Source: Betaproteobacteria bacterium (lineage in GTDB: Bacteria; Pseudomonadota; Gammaproteobacteria; Burkholderiales; Burkholderiaceae_C). Taken from it: a stretch of DNA of 49,144 bases. Positions 1 through 10,379 of the stretch are shown here, one piece after another. The stretch spans positions 1-49,144 of the forward strand of contig JABCYW010000031.1 in assembly GCA_013289985.1 (NCBI GenBank), in the 5' to 3' direction. The notes beneath the pieces are model-generated. The model saw nothing but the letters and a program-made list of their open reading frames with translations. It made no database searches and was not told the DNA's origin. The position numbers were made by a program, and so were the translations under genes. Within the stretch, counting starts at the first letter, position 1; each line of letters begins with the position of its first letter.

Positions 1-613
1 GCTTGCCGCTCGCGAACACGGTGGCCACCTGCGGCACGACGTAGGTGACCAGGAAGCCGACGATGAAGACCGCGATCACCGAGACGATGGCCGGATACAG
101 CGCCGCGCCGATCAGCTTGCCCTTGAGGGCCTGGCGTTCCTCCAGGTCGTCGGCCAGGCGCTCCAGCACGCGGCCCAGCGCGCCGCTCTGCTCGCCCGCG
201 GCGACGACCGCGCGGTAGACGTCGTCGAACTCGCGCGGCACGCTGCCCAGCGCGCGCGCGAAGGGCGTACCGCCGTTGACCTCGCTGCGCAGATGCGCGA
301 TCAGGTCGCGCTGGCGCTGCTCCTCGGCCTCGTCGGCGAGCGCGGTGAGCGCGCGTTCGAGCGGCAGGCCGGCGCCCACCAGGCCGGCGAGCTGGCGCGT
401 CCACACGGCCAGGCCCGACGACGAGAACGCCTTGGGCACGAAGAAGCCCTGCCTGGCGCCGCCGGCCTCCGTCACGGCCACCGGCTGCAGGCCCAGCGGC
501 ACCAGTTGCAGCCCGCGCAGGTGCGTGCGCGCGGCCTTCATCGTCTCGGCCTCGACGATGCCGGTGGACGACTTGCCGTTGGCGTCGAGCGCCTCGTATT
601 TGTAGGCCGGCAT
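1..613 (-). CDS. gspF: Type II secretion inner-membrane platform protein GspF (C-terminus cut by window edge)
   Basis: GspF is the polytopic inner-membrane platform protein of the type II secretion system and works with the GspE ATPase. The 204 visible residues start MPAYKYEALDANGK, the usual family start. They contain a first GspF domain with the pattern TRQLAGLVGAGLPLERAL near residues 72-88 and end inside a membrane segment (about 173-195), where the window begins. The start is the ATG at 613, eight bases after the gspE stop, so the two are surely co-transcribed as the tail of the gsp operon. The second GspF domain lies outside the window. Confidence 0.95.
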   Translation of the reverse strand, partial: MPAYKYEALDANGKSSTGIVEAETMKAARTHLRGLQLVPLGLQPVAVTEAGGARQGFFVPKAFSSSGLAVWTRQLAGLVGAGLPLERALTALADEAEEQRQRDLIAHLRSEVNGGTPFARALGSVPREFDDVYRAVVAAGEQSGALGRVLERLADDLEERQALKGKLIGAALYPAIVSVIAVFIVGFLVTYVVPQVATVFASGK

Positions 614-621
614 GGGATGCC

Positions 622-2043
<1,422 letters not shown>

Positions 2044-2059
2044 GGTGGCCTCGCTCGGA

Positions 2060-4390
2060 TTACTTGGTGGGCGACGGCGGCGGCGGATCGCGCAGGTCGG
2101 GCACCGGCGTCACGCTGGGCACGTCGATCGACTTCGTCTGGGGATCCTGCGGCACGCCGGTGTCGATGTGCGTGTTGGGCTTGACGGCAGGCACGACCGG
2201 CGCGTCGTTGACCCGCATCAGCAGGCTCGGGTCCGGCTGCAGGCTCTGCTGCTGGGCCCGGATCGAGTCGTAGCGGTTGATGGTGAGCTTGTCGGCGTCC
2301 GCCTGGGTGCGGATCACGATCGGGCGCAGGAACAGCATCAGGTTGCTCTTGTGGCGCGTGCGGTCGGAGCTCTTGAACAGGTTGCCCAGCAGCGGGATGC
2401 TCTGCAGCAGCGGCACGCCGGTGGTGTTGTCGTTGTACTCGTCCTTGATGAGCCCGCCGAGGGCGATCATGGCGCCGTCGTCGACGGTGACGTAGGTCTC
2501 GACCGAGGTCTTGTTCGTGACCTGGCTGTTGGTGCCCAGGACCGACGAATTCTCCTCGTAGATCGTCATGCGCACGGTGCCGTTCTCGCCGATCTGGCTC
2601 TTGATGCGCAGCGTGATGCCCACGTCCTGGCGTTCCACTGTCTGGAACGGGTTGACGCTGCTGCTGCTGCCACCGGTGTTGGTGAAGCTGCCTGTGACCA
2701 GCGGGATGTTCTGGCCGACGACGATCTTGGCTTCCTCGTTGTCCATCGCGATGAGGTTGGGCGTGGACAGCACGTTGCCGCCGGCGTTCGTCTCGAGGAA
2801 GTGGGCCAGCGCGGCCAGCGTGTAGACGCCGTTGATCTTGGGCACCCAGCCCAGGTTGAGGCCGTTGCCGAGCTGGCTCGAGACTGTGGTGCCGGAAGAC
2901 GTCGTGGTGGTGGTCGTCGTGCCGCCCCGCGCGACCGTGCCAGCGGCCACCGCGAGGTCGATGATGTTGCCGCCGCCGTTGCCATTGGCGTTCTGCGCGA
3001 AATTGGTCCCGCCGCCCACGTAGGAATTGCCGCCCGCGCCCAGCAGGCCCTGCCACTGGAAGCCGATGTCGGCCGCCTTGGTGGCGTCGACGGTGATCAT
3101 CAGCGCCTCGACGTAGACCTGCGCGCGGCGCACGTCGAGCTGGTCGATCACCTGGCGCATCTGGCGGTACACCGGCTCGGAGGCGGTGATGATCAGCGAG
3201 TTGGTGGCCGGGTCGGCCTGCACCTGGCCGCCGGTGGACGGCCGCGCCGACGCGGCCACCGGCGTGGTGGCCTGGGCCGAGGCGCCGCCGGCGGTGCCGG
3301 AGCTGCCGGTGGCCGCGCTCGGGTTCTGCGTGGCCGTGCTGCGGCCGTCGGCAGCCGATGTACCGCCGGTGCCGCCCGACGTGCCGCCGCCGCCGCCGCC
3401 CGTGCTGCCGGCCGAGATCGCGGCGCGCAGCAGTTCGGCCATCTTCACGGCGTCGGAGTTCTTCAGGTAGACCACCCAGATGTTGCCCGCGGGGCCACCG
3501 TTGGGCGTCGGCTGGTCCAGCTTGTCGATGATGTTGAGCGCGGTGGCCATGCGCGCCTGGTTGGGCGCGCGCACGATCAGCGAGTTGGTGCGGTTCTCCA
3601 CGATGACGGACGTCGAGCTGGTCTGCCCGGGCACGCCCGGCGTGGAGGCGCCGGAGCCGTCGATCAGCTTCTGCACCGTCTGCACCACGTCGGAGGCCAC
3701 CGCGTTCTTCAGCGGCACCACCTGCAGCTCGCCGCCGGCGGGCTGGTCGAGCGCGGCGATGATCTTGGCCATGCGCTGCAGGTTGTCGGCGTAGTCGGTG
3801 ATGACCAGCGAGTTGTTGCCCGGGCTCGCGTTGATCGTGTTGTTGGCGGTGATCAGCGGGCGCAGCACGGCCACGAGGTTGTTCGGGTTCTCGTAGTTGA
3901 GCTTGAAGATCTGCGTGAGCACCTGGTCGCCGCGCACCGAGGGCGCGCCCACCGAGACGGCGCTGGTCTGCAGCTTCGCGTCGGCCTCGGGCACCACCTT
4001 CAGGAAGCCGCCCGACTCCACCACCGTGAAGCCGAGTCCGCGCAGCGCCGACAGGTAGTTGCGATAGGCCTCGCCCAGCGGCTGCGGCTTGTCGTTGTAG
4101 ACGGTGATGTTGCCCTTGACGCGCGGGTCGACCAGGATGTCGCGGTTGAGCATGGCGCCGATGGCGCGCGAGACGGCCTCGATGTCGGCGTTGACGAAGT
4201 TCAGCGTCACCTTCTGGCTCGTGGAGCGCGAGGTGGGCACCACGTCGTCGGCCGAGCCGTCCGCCGAGGACGCGGCCTGGCCGGCCTTGCTCGGCGCGGC
4301 CTGGAGCTGCGGGGTGACGGACGAGGCGAGCAGGGCGATCGCGATGGAGGTCGCGTGCAGACGGCGGAGGGAGAGTGCGGTTCGTTCCAT
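2060..4390 (-). CDS. gspD: Type II secretion secretin GspD
   Basis: GspD forms the outer-membrane channel of the type II system. The 776-residue product starts at the ATG at 4390 ([12 protein letters not shown]), followed by a signal peptide ending near LQA at residue 30. An open frame continues upstream but overlaps gspN. N0/N1-type domains follow (for example [21 protein letters not shown]). A Gly/Ser/Thr-rich linker sits in the middle. The C-terminal secretin domain carries [16 protein letters not shown] and ends with an S-domain-like tail rich in Pro. Only two bases separate it from the gspN stop. No pilotin gene is visible nearby. Confidence 0.96.
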   Translation of the reverse strand: MERTALSLRRLHATSIAIALLASSVTPQLQAAPSKAGQAASSADGSADDVVPTSRSTSQKVTLNFVNADIEAVSRAIGAMLNRDILVDPRVKGNITVYNDKPQPLGEAYRNYLSALRGLGFTVVESGGFLKVVPEADAKLQTSAVSVGAPSVRGDQVLTQIFKLNYENPNNLVAVLRPLITANNTINASPGNNSLVITDYADNLQRMAKIIAALDQPAGGELQVVPLKNAVASDVVQTVQKLIDGSGASTPGVPGQTSSTSVIVENRTNSLIVRAPNQARMATALNIIDKLDQPTPNGGPAGNIWVVYLKNSDAVKMAELLRAAISAGSTGGGGGGTSGGTGGTSAADGRSTATQNPSAATGSSGTAGGASAQATTPVAASARPSTGGQVQADPATNSLIITASEPVYRQMRQVIDQLDVRRAQVYVEALMITVDATKAADIGFQWQGLLGAGGNSYVGGGTNFAQNANGNGGGNIIDLAVAAGTVARGGTTTTTTTSSGTTVSSQLGNGLNLGWVPKINGVYTLAALAHFLETNAGGNVLSTPNLIAMDNEEAKIVVGQNIPLVTGSFTNTGGSSSSVNPFQTVERQDVGITLRIKSQIGENGTVRMTIYEENSSVLGTNSQVTNKTSVETYVTVDDGAMIALGGLIKDEYNDNTTGVPLLQSIPLLGNLFKSSDRTRHKSNLMLFLRPIVIRTQADADKLTINRYDSIRAQQQSLQPDPSLLMRVNDAPVVPAVKPNTHIDTGVPQDPQTKSIDVPSVTPVPDLRDPPPPSPTK

Positions 4391-4392
4391 GA

Positions 4393-5370
4393 TCACCCGA
4401 TCGAAATGACGGACAGCGCACCGTTGCGGCGTCCGATGAGATTCAGCAAGTTGTCCAGCGCCGCCTCGGCGCCCGGGGCGGCCGAGGCCTCGGCCCGGAC
4501 GCGCAGGCCCGTGGCGCCGATGAGGCCGCTGCCCTTGATCCGCAGCGCGCCGTCGATGGTCGAGATCCACACCAGCGCGCGCGTGGCGCCGTCGCCCGGC
4601 CGGACCTGCGTGCTCGAGTCCGGCTGGATGAGGACGCGGTACGTGCCCAGCGAGTCGAGCGTGGTCAGCCGCGACGAGGCCTGGCGGATCTCCACCTGCG
4701 CGCTGCCCAGTGTGCTCCAGTGTCCGCCCTTGAGCGCGAACGACAGGTTGTGCGTGCTCAGCGTGAGCACGCCGCCGGGATGGATCGTGTTCCAGGGGAA
4801 GCCGCGGCCCTCGAGCCAGCCCATGGGCCACTGGCCCAGCGGCGTGCCGCCAGCCAGCGCCGCCTCGTCGGCGCCGCCCGGCCTCCCCGGGGCGGCCGGC
4901 GCCGCGGGCTTGCCGCGCTCGTCGGGGCCGATGACGTTCACCTGCCAGGCGTCGAGCGTGCGGCGCACGCTGAGATCCATGCCGTGCGCCAGGCAGCAGT
5001 CCTGCGTGAGGTGCAGCGACAGCCCGTTCCAGCGCGGGCGCAGCGTCCATTCGAGCCGGGTGGGCAGCACCGAGGCGTCGTGGCTGCCCTGGCCGCCGGT
5101 GAGCACCGTGATGGCGCTGCCGCTCCACACCGTGCCCTCGGCCTCGGCCAGCAGGAACTGGTCGCCGGTGGCGCTGGCCACGGCGTTGGCGAGCAGGCTG
5201 GCCGGCAGCGTGGCCACGATGCCCGTCACCAGCCCGATGGCCGCGCCGGCGATCGCGAACCGGCGATGGCGCCGCAGCAGGCGCGCCTGGCCTTCCTCGG
5301 GCGGCTTGGCGAACCGCGACGGCGCGAAGCCGCGCTTGGCCTTGGCCGGGCGCAAACGGACGATGCTCAT
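4393..5370 (-). CDS. gspN: Type II secretion protein GspN
   Basis: GspN is an inner-membrane accessory protein of some type II systems, anchored by one N-terminal helix with a periplasmic body. The 325-residue product has a basic N-terminus (residues 1-35), a membrane helix near 36-57, and the family pattern LLAEAEGTVWSGSA after it. The start chosen is the ATG at 5370. The frame stays open upstream, but that stretch is an intergenic repeat element (5366-5430). It lies between gspM and gspD, consistent with a single gsp operon. Identity rests on position and the GTVWSG motif more than on overall similarity. Confidence 0.88.
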   Translation of the reverse strand: MSIVRLRPAKAKRGFAPSRFAKPPEEGQARLLRRHRRFAIAGAAIGLVTGIVATLPASLLANAVASATGDQFLLAEAEGTVWSGSAITVLTGGQGSHDASVLPTRLEWTLRPRWNGLSLHLTQDCCLAHGMDLSVRRTLDAWQVNVIGPDERGKPAAPAAPGRPGGADEAALAGGTPLGQWPMGWLEGRGFPWNTIHPGGVLTLSTHNLSFALKGGHWSTLGSAQVEIRQASSRLTTLDSLGTYRVLIQPDSSTQVRPGDGATRALVWISTIDGALRIKGSGLIGATGLRVRAEASAAPGAEAALDNLLNLIGRRNGALSVISIG

Positions 5371-5430
5371 CAGGCCACCCTCCGCCTGGCGGCTGCGGTG
5401 CGTGCGCCTTCGGGCGGCCGTGCGGCGCAC
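5366..5430. repeat. Structured intergenic repeat, copy A
   Basis: About 62 bases here match 27879-27942 with a minority of substitutions and the same order of blocks. Within it a 7-bp perfect stem pairs 5402-5408 with 5424-5430 around a 15-base loop. In copy B the stem is also perfect although two positions differ in each arm, so both changes are compensatory. The loop is nearly identical in both copies. The copy sits in the 100-base gap between gspM and gspN, and its edge touches the gspN start codon. Confidence 0.75.
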
Positions 5431-5470
5431 TGCAAGCGTCCCGCGCGAGGAGTGGACACGGCTCCGGCCA

Positions 5471-5962
5471 TCACTGCGGCGAACCCATCGCGACGACCAG
5501 CGTGCCGTTGTAGCCGTCGCCGGCGCGCACGAGGTTGGCCTCGATCGGGCGAGCGCGCGCGCCGCCGCGGGCCTGGATCAGCCACTTGCGGAGGTCCTCG
5601 CCGCTGGCGCCGGTGAGCGACAGCACGGCGCGGTCGTTCTGGACCGACAGCTTGGCCTTGCCGCCGAGCGCGTCGGTGGCGGCCTTCAGCACCTGCTCGG
5701 CCACCGCCTGCGGCACCGGCGGCAGCGCGCGCAGCTGCTTGGCCTCGTTGGAGATGGCCTGCATCTGCAGCAGTTGCGCGTCGGCCTGCTCGCGCAGCGC
5801 CGGCGCGTCGTCGAGCGTCTTCCACGCCGGCCGCACGAACACGAGCCAGACGAACAGGAAGGCCAGCGCGAGGCCGATGACGACCACCATCTGGCGTTCG
5901 CACGCATCGAGCTTCGTGTAGCGTTCGCGCAATTGGTCGCGGGTGTCGGTGATGGCGCTCAT
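5471..5962 (-). CDS. gspM: Type II secretion protein GspM
   Basis: GspM is a bitopic inner-membrane protein that pairs with GspL to hold the assembly platform. The 163 residues include a short cytoplasmic N-terminus (MSAITDTRDQLRERYTKL), one hydrophobic helix near 24-44, and a periplasmic ferredoxin-like domain rich in Ala and Gln. Its ATG at 5962 directly abuts the gspL stop at 5963, which suggests translational coupling. Length is normal for the family. Confidence 0.93.
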   Translation of the reverse strand: MSAITDTRDQLRERYTKLDACERQMVVVIGLALAFLFVWLVFVRPAWKTLDDAPALREQADAQLLQMQAISNEAKQLRALPPVPQAVAEQVLKAATDALGGKAKLSVQNDRAVLSLTGASGEDLRKWLIQARGGARARPIEANLVRAGDGYNGTLVVAMGSPQ

Positions 5963-7204
5963 CTACTTGCTCCGCGCCGAGGGCTGGCGATGGCTCAGCA
6001 CCAGCTTGCCGGTGTTCGACTGCACGTCGACGTTGGCGGCGCGCAGCTGCGTGGTGAATCGTTCGATTTCCTGCGGCGACCAGCCGTTGGCCGGCAGCGT
6101 CAGGTGTCCGGGCTCGAACTTCAGGTTGTCGATGGGCGAGTGGCTTTGCGGCCAGGCGGATTCCGCGGCCTGCAGCAGCGTCTCGATGTCGCCGTCGCCG
6201 GGGTGGCCGGCGGCGGCGCGCAGCGTGTCGATCTCCTTCTGGGCCTGCGCGGCGGGCTCGTAGATGGACTTCACGTTGGGGAAGGTCTCGGCCACGATCG
6301 TGGTGAGCGCCGCCTTCTTGGCCGCGATGCGGCTGCTTTCCTGGAACGCGCGGATGTTCAGGCCCAGCAGCGTCACCACCACCAGCGCCGCGAGCCCGAT
6401 GCGCGTGACGCGCCATGCGGGGTCGAAGGCGAAGCGGGCGGCCAGGTCGCGCACCAGCTTGACGCCGCGGCGCTGCGGCGCGAGCTCGAACTGCAGCAGG
6501 TTCCAGCCGGCGCGCGCGGCGCGCAGGGCCTGTTCCTCGTCGGTGACCGACGCCACGGGCATGCCCACGAACTCGCTGGCGTCGAGCGCCGTCTCGGGCG
6601 TGGCCGTCCAGCGCACGACGGTGTCCTCGGGCAGCGCGGTGAGCAGGGCGCGCGACACGGGGCTGGCGAGCGGCACGCACAGCACGCCGGCGTCGTCGCG
6701 CCAGGCGAGCTGGGCCGGCTCGTCGGGGCCGCCCTCGCGGAAGGTGTGGCCGGCCACGCCCTGGTCGGGCCACCACGAGGGCACCGCGCGGTCCAGCGCG
6801 ACGTTGCCGGCCTCGAGCGCGTCGAGCTGGGCGCGCAGCCACGGCTTGTTGACCACCGCCACCCAGTGCTCGGCGCCGGCCTTGGCGTCGGGCGCCACGG
6901 CCAGGTGGATGTCGTCCTCGTCCTCCAGCAGGCCCTCCTCCATCACGCCGGTGAGCGCGGCGCGCAGGCGGGCGGCGGGGGCCTTGGGGATCGCGATGCG
7001 CTGGAACGCCACGTCGGCCGGGCGCAGCACCAGCACCACCTGGGCCGCGCGCGGCAGCGCCGCCGGTGCCGCCCGCCCGTGCTCGGTCACGCGCTGGCCG
7101 TCGGTGCTCAGCACGTAGTCGAACTCGGCGGGCGCGGCATGGCCGGCGGTCGTCGGGGCAGCGAGCCGGGGCTGGGCTGCAGGCAGGATGATCAGCGTGG
7201 ACAT
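5963..7204 (-). CDS. gspL: Type II secretion protein GspL
   Basis: GspL links the GspE ATPase to the inner membrane. The 413 residues hold a cytoplasmic actin-like domain (about 1-265), with the typical VVLVLRPADVAFQRI near 56-70. One membrane helix follows at about 268-283, then a periplasmic domain with the GWSPQEIERFTTQLR pattern near the C-terminus. It is followed without a gap by gspM. The 208 bases between it and gspK (7205-7412) hold no gene that I can support. They are unusually long for this operon and could contain an internal promoter. Confidence 0.94.
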   Translation of the reverse strand: MSTLIILPAAQPRLAAPTTAGHAAPAEFDYVLSTDGQRVTEHGRAAPAALPRAAQVVLVLRPADVAFQRIAIPKAPAARLRAALTGVMEEGLLEDEDDIHLAVAPDAKAGAEHWVAVVNKPWLRAQLDALEAGNVALDRAVPSWWPDQGVAGHTFREGGPDEPAQLAWRDDAGVLCVPLASPVSRALLTALPEDTVVRWTATPETALDASEFVGMPVASVTDEEQALRAARAGWNLLQFELAPQRRGVKLVRDLAARFAFDPAWRVTRIGLAALVVVTLLGLNIRAFQESSRIAAKKAALTTIVAETFPNVKSIYEPAAQAQKEIDTLRAAAGHPGDGDIETLLQAAESAWPQSHSPIDNLKFEPGHLTLPANGWSPQEIERFTTQLRAANVDVQSNTGKLVLSHRQPSARSK

Positions 7205-7412
7205 GGGTTGCGAAAGGCGAATTTACAGCCAGCGTGTGAACGCCGGATGCCCGCGCCGGCACGGCGTGCTCGGCGGGGCCGCAGGGGCAAAGCTGGGTAT
7301 TGTGGCCTGTGGCGGTGACGGTTCCGGCGACTTTGTGTCACACGGCGCTGCGGGAAAACGCGAAGGGCAGGTTCGGCGACGGCGACGGCAATCCCTTGTT
7401 CGCGGTATCGCG

Positions 7413-8438
7413 TCATGTGGCGTCGGGCGCAAGCCGCTCGCGCCGCAACACCTGGATCGGAGAGAACGGGTCCTTGCGCCACACCACGGAACGCTCGCGC
7501 ACGACGTGCTGCTCGAGGCGCAGCTGGCCGTAGATCTCGAAGTGGTAGGACTTCACGTCGACCTGGTTCCTCGGGAGGCCTTCCTGCGGCTCCCAGGGGG
7601 TGGCGGCGTTGCGGCTCAACGCGAGCCAGATGTCGGTCGGCTTGGTGAACGGGTGCGTCTGGCGGGCCAGGATGAGCTGCTGGGCCTGCGCGCGCGAGAT
7701 CCCCGGAAGCGCCGCCATCAGCACCTCCGCGGGCGCCGTGTTCGCGTTGATGGTGGTCAGGACCAAGCCCTGTTGTCCCGCGCCGGGCGGCAGCAACTGC
7801 ACGAACGGCTCCAGCTGCTTGAGCACCTTCGGGTCGATCCCGTACCAGGCCAGGTCGTCCAGCTGCACGGGCATCAGCACGCTGTTGCCGGGCTGGCCGC
7901 CGGTGCCGGCGTTCTGCTGCGCATTGAAGCTCTCGCTCAGGCCCGCGCCCAGCGTCGTGGCGACCTCGGGCGAGATGCCGATGGCGGTGCAGATGATCTT
8001 CAGCCGGTTGATCTCGCTGAACTTGCCGGTCTCCGCGGTTGTCGGAACCACGAGGTTGTACAGGTTGTACTTGCCCTCGGCGTCGCTGATCTGCCCCGAT
8101 AGGTAGGCCTCCGGGCCGCCCTCGGAGGAATGGTTGCCGTCGGCCGACAGGAAACTGGACAGCTTGGTCTCGGCCAGCGGCGTGGCCCAGGGCTGGCCCA
8201 GGTCGTCCTCGGTCTGGCCGTTGCGGACGGACGACTTCAGGATCAGGTTGCCCCAGTCCAGCGACGAGTTGAGCAGCCACTCGGCCTGCGCCCGCGTGCG
8301 CTCGGCGGCCTCCACCTCGATGCCGCGCCATTGCAGCCACACCATGCCGGCGGCCAGCGTGGCCACGAGGGTCATGATCAGCAGCGCCAGCAGGATCGCG
8401 GCGCCGGCCTGCCGGCGGTGGCGGCGCGGGGTCACCAT
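7413..8438 (-). CDS. gspK: Type II secretion minor pseudopilin GspK
   Basis: GspK is the large minor pseudopilin at the pseudopilus tip. The start is the ATG at 8438 (MVTPRRHRRQAG), giving 341 residues. The prepilin leader should be cut after Gly12, leaving AAILLALLIMTLVATLAAGMVW as the hydrophobic stem. Like other GspK proteins it lacks the Glu at mature position 5. The globular part contains the GspK alpha domain and the pattern TTINANTAPAEVLMAALPGIS. Its first codons overlap the end of gspJ by 7 bases, so the two are coupled. Confidence 0.95.
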   Translation of the reverse strand: MVTPRRHRRQAGAAILLALLIMTLVATLAAGMVWLQWRGIEVEAAERTRAQAEWLLNSSLDWGNLILKSSVRNGQTEDDLGQPWATPLAETKLSSFLSADGNHSSEGGPEAYLSGQISDAEGKYNLYNLVVPTTAETGKFSEINRLKIICTAIGISPEVATTLGAGLSESFNAQQNAGTGGQPGNSVLMPVQLDDLAWYGIDPKVLKQLEPFVQLLPPGAGQQGLVLTTINANTAPAEVLMAALPGISRAQAQQLILARQTHPFTKPTDIWLALSRNAATPWEPQEGLPRNQVDVKSYHFEIYGQLRLEQHVVRERSVVWRKDPFSPIQVLRRERLAPDAT

Positions 8439-9082
8439 CGCGGCAGCTCCCGTTCGCGCGTGAGCTCGCCCTCGGGCAGCTTCAGCGAGATGCGGATCGC
8501 GCTGGGCTGCACGGGCACCACCTTCGCTCCCCCGGGCTGGACGGGCTGCGCCTGTGCGCCCTGCGTGGACTGCACGTTGTTCCAGCTGCAGCCGTTGATG
8601 TTGACCGCGGCGGGGTTGCACAGGTAGACCTGGAACGAGTCGACGTTGTCGAGCACGGTGACCGCGTTGCCGCTGATGGCGTCCCACTGCTGGGTGCGCA
8701 TCCACGCGTCGGTGAGCTCGGACATGTGGATATACGAGCCGCTGGCCCAGCGCTGCCAGCGCCGGTCCTGCAGCGTCCACAGCACCAGCTGGATGCCCTC
8801 GTGCGTGCGGCGCGCCACCCGCAGCGTGGCGCCGTCGAACATCACCGCCTGCGGCAGCACCTTGCTGTCGACGATCTGCGAGACGTCGTACTCGAACTGC
8901 GACATGCCCGTGTTGAGCTTGAGCGTGCGGTCGGTGGCCGCCAGCGCGGTGTCCTTGGCGCGCATCACGGCGTCGATGCCCCGGAAGGCCATGGCCGACA
9001 GGATGGCCATGATCACCAGCGCGACCAGCACCTCGACGAGCGTGAAGCCCGCGGCGGGGCGATGCGTTGCGTGCGCGGCCAT
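8432..9082 (-). CDS. gspJ: Type II secretion minor pseudopilin GspJ
   Basis: The start is the ATG at 9082 (MAAHATHRPAAG), giving 216 residues. The prepilin peptidase site is G followed by FTLVEVLVALVIMAILSAMAFRG, with Glu at mature position 5. The globular domain contains LVLWTLQDRRWQRW and DSFQVYL, typical of GspJ. The insertion NPAAVNINGCSWNN in the region before the C-terminus looks lineage-specific. The start codon shares one base with the gspI stop. Confidence 0.94.
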   Translation of the reverse strand: MAAHATHRPAAGFTLVEVLVALVIMAILSAMAFRGIDAVMRAKDTALAATDRTLKLNTGMSQFEYDVSQIVDSKVLPQAVMFDGATLRVARRTHEGIQLVLWTLQDRRWQRWASGSYIHMSELTDAWMRTQQWDAISGNAVTVLDNVDSFQVYLCNPAAVNINGCSWNNVQSTQGAQAQPVQPGGAKVVPVQPSAIRISLKLPEGELTRERELPRW

Positions 9083-9441
9083 CAGTGCGCCGACATCACG
9101 GTGGAGATGGTCAGCAGCTCGCGGTCGTCCTCGTTGGCGACGACGGCGTCCACGCGGTGGAAGCTGGGATTCGGCGTGGGCTGCACGTTGACCGTGCCCT
9201 TGAAGGTGCGCCCGAGCTGGATGCAGCTGAAGGACGACTTGCCCACGCTGGGCAACTCGCCCGTCAGGTGCAGCTCGGTCAGCTGGTTGTCGGCGCACCA
9301 CTGCGCGAGCACGACGTCGGACAGGCGCTGCGAGGTGTCGACGACCGAGCTCGCGGCGCGCGAGCCGGCGGCCAGCGAGATGGCGACGATCGCGAGCGCG
9401 ACCATCACCTCGATCAGCGTGAAGCCGCGCGCGGCGTTCAT
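9082..9441 (-). CDS. gspI: Type II secretion minor pseudopilin GspI
   Basis: This is a 119-residue pseudopilin. It has a very short leader (MNAARG), then FTLIEVMVALAIVAISLAAGSRA with Glu at mature position 5. The conserved WCADNQLTELHL block follows, which is diagnostic for GspI. The gene overlaps gspH by four bases at its start and gspJ by one at its end, the usual order H-I-J-K of the pseudopilus tip complex. Confidence 0.94.
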   Translation of the reverse strand: MNAARGFTLIEVMVALAIVAISLAAGSRAASSVVDTSQRLSDVVLAQWCADNQLTELHLTGELPSVGKSSFSCIQLGRTFKGTVNVQPTPNPSFHRVDAVVANEDDRELLTISTVMSAH

Positions 9442-9965
9442 CGGGCGGCCACCGCGTCGGCGCCGGTGACGATCTGGAACGGCGACAGGCCGTCGGTGCC
9501 GACGGCCAGTTCGTGCTCGCCCAGGTGCAGCATCACGCGCTGCGCGGGCAGCAGCGGCTCGGGGCCCAGGCGCAGCTGCGGCGCGCCGACGATGGTCGCC
9601 GTGGTCTCGCCGTCCAGCCACCCGGTGGGCAGTTCCTTGGCCGCGAGCGACGGCAGGCCCTGGAACTGGAAGCCGCCGGTGGCCAGCGGCTGCCAGCGCA
9701 CCTCGGTGCCGACGATGCGCGATTGCGTGCGGGCGGTCTCGAGCAGCGCGGAAAGGCGGGCGCCCTCTTCCTCGAGCTTGCTCTGCGAGCGGTCGCGCAG
9801 CGTCAGCGAGATGGCCGCCGAGGCCACGGCCACGATCAGCACCACGACCATCAACTCCAGCAAGGTGAAGCCGGCCGCGGCGCGGCGCGGCCTACTGCCA
9901 GGAACCGATGTCCGCGTCGTTGCCTTCACCGCCGGGCTGCCCGTCGGCACCAAAGCTGAACACAT
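9438..9965 (-). CDS. gspH: Type II secretion minor pseudopilin GspH
   Basis: This is a GspH-type pseudopilin with the cleavage site G followed by FTLLELMVVVLIVAVASAAISL. The ATG at 9965 gives 175 residues and a long 32-residue leader, overlapping gspG by 74 bases. It is supported by a GGAG six bases upstream. A GTG at 9929 would give a 20-residue leader but lacks a clear ribosome site. The globular part carries LRLGPEPLLPAQRV and a C-terminal FQIVTGADAVAAR. The start is the uncertain part, not the identity. Confidence 0.9.
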   Translation of the reverse strand: MCSALVPTGSPAVKATTRTSVPGSRPRRAAAGFTLLELMVVVLIVAVASAAISLTLRDRSQSKLEEEGARLSALLETARTQSRIVGTEVRWQPLATGGFQFQGLPSLAAKELPTGWLDGETTATIVGAPQLRLGPEPLLPAQRVMLHLGEHELAVGTDGLSPFQIVTGADAVAAR

Positions 9966-10326
9966 CGATTTCTCCGTGCACGCCCGGGTTGGCGTACTGG
10001 TAGGGGTGGTGCCAGGGGTCGTCGGGCAGCTTGTCGAGGTAGCTGCGCCAGTTGCCGGGAATCGTGCCGCCGGTGGGCTTGGCGACGAGCGCCTGCAGGC
10101 CCTGGTCGCTGCTCGGGTAGCGGCCGTTGTCCAGCTTGTACATCTTCAGCGCGTTCATCAGGTTGGAGATGTCGGCCTGCGCCGCGGTGATCTTGGCCCT
10201 GTCGACGTTCTCCAGCACCTTCGGCGCGATCAGCGCCGCGAGCACGCCGATGATGACGATCACGACCATCAGCTCGAGCAACGTGAAGCCACGTGAACGG
10301 CGGCGTGCGGTGATGACTTGATTCAT
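9892..10326 (-). CDS. gspG: Type II secretion major pseudopilin GspG
   Basis: GspG is the main subunit of the pseudopilus. The ATG at 10326 gives 144 residues with leader MNQVITARRRSRG, cleavage before FTLLELMVVIVIIGVLAALIAP, and Glu at mature position 5. The body has KMYKLDNGRYPSSDQGLQAL and the calcium-loop region PWHHPYQYANPGVHGEIDVFSFGADG, all diagnostic of GspG. GGAA lies about eight bases upstream of the start. It heads the minus-strand gsp operon, so the promoter should lie in the 53 bases shared with gspC or inside the gspC 5' end. Confidence 0.97.
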   Translation of the reverse strand: MNQVITARRRSRGFTLLELMVVIVIIGVLAALIAPKVLENVDRAKITAAQADISNLMNALKMYKLDNGRYPSSDQGLQALVAKPTGGTIPGNWRSYLDKLPDDPWHHPYQYANPGVHGEIDVFSFGADGQPGGEGNDADIGSWQ

Positions 10327-10379
10327 GAAGGGAATTCCGTAAGGCCTGCGGCCACCAAGTCTTGAATCATAATCCGCGC

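Noticed and set aside
7205..7412. A possible small gene between gspL and gspK
   Set aside because: Frames here are short, lack ribosome sites and show no family; treated as an intergenic gap.
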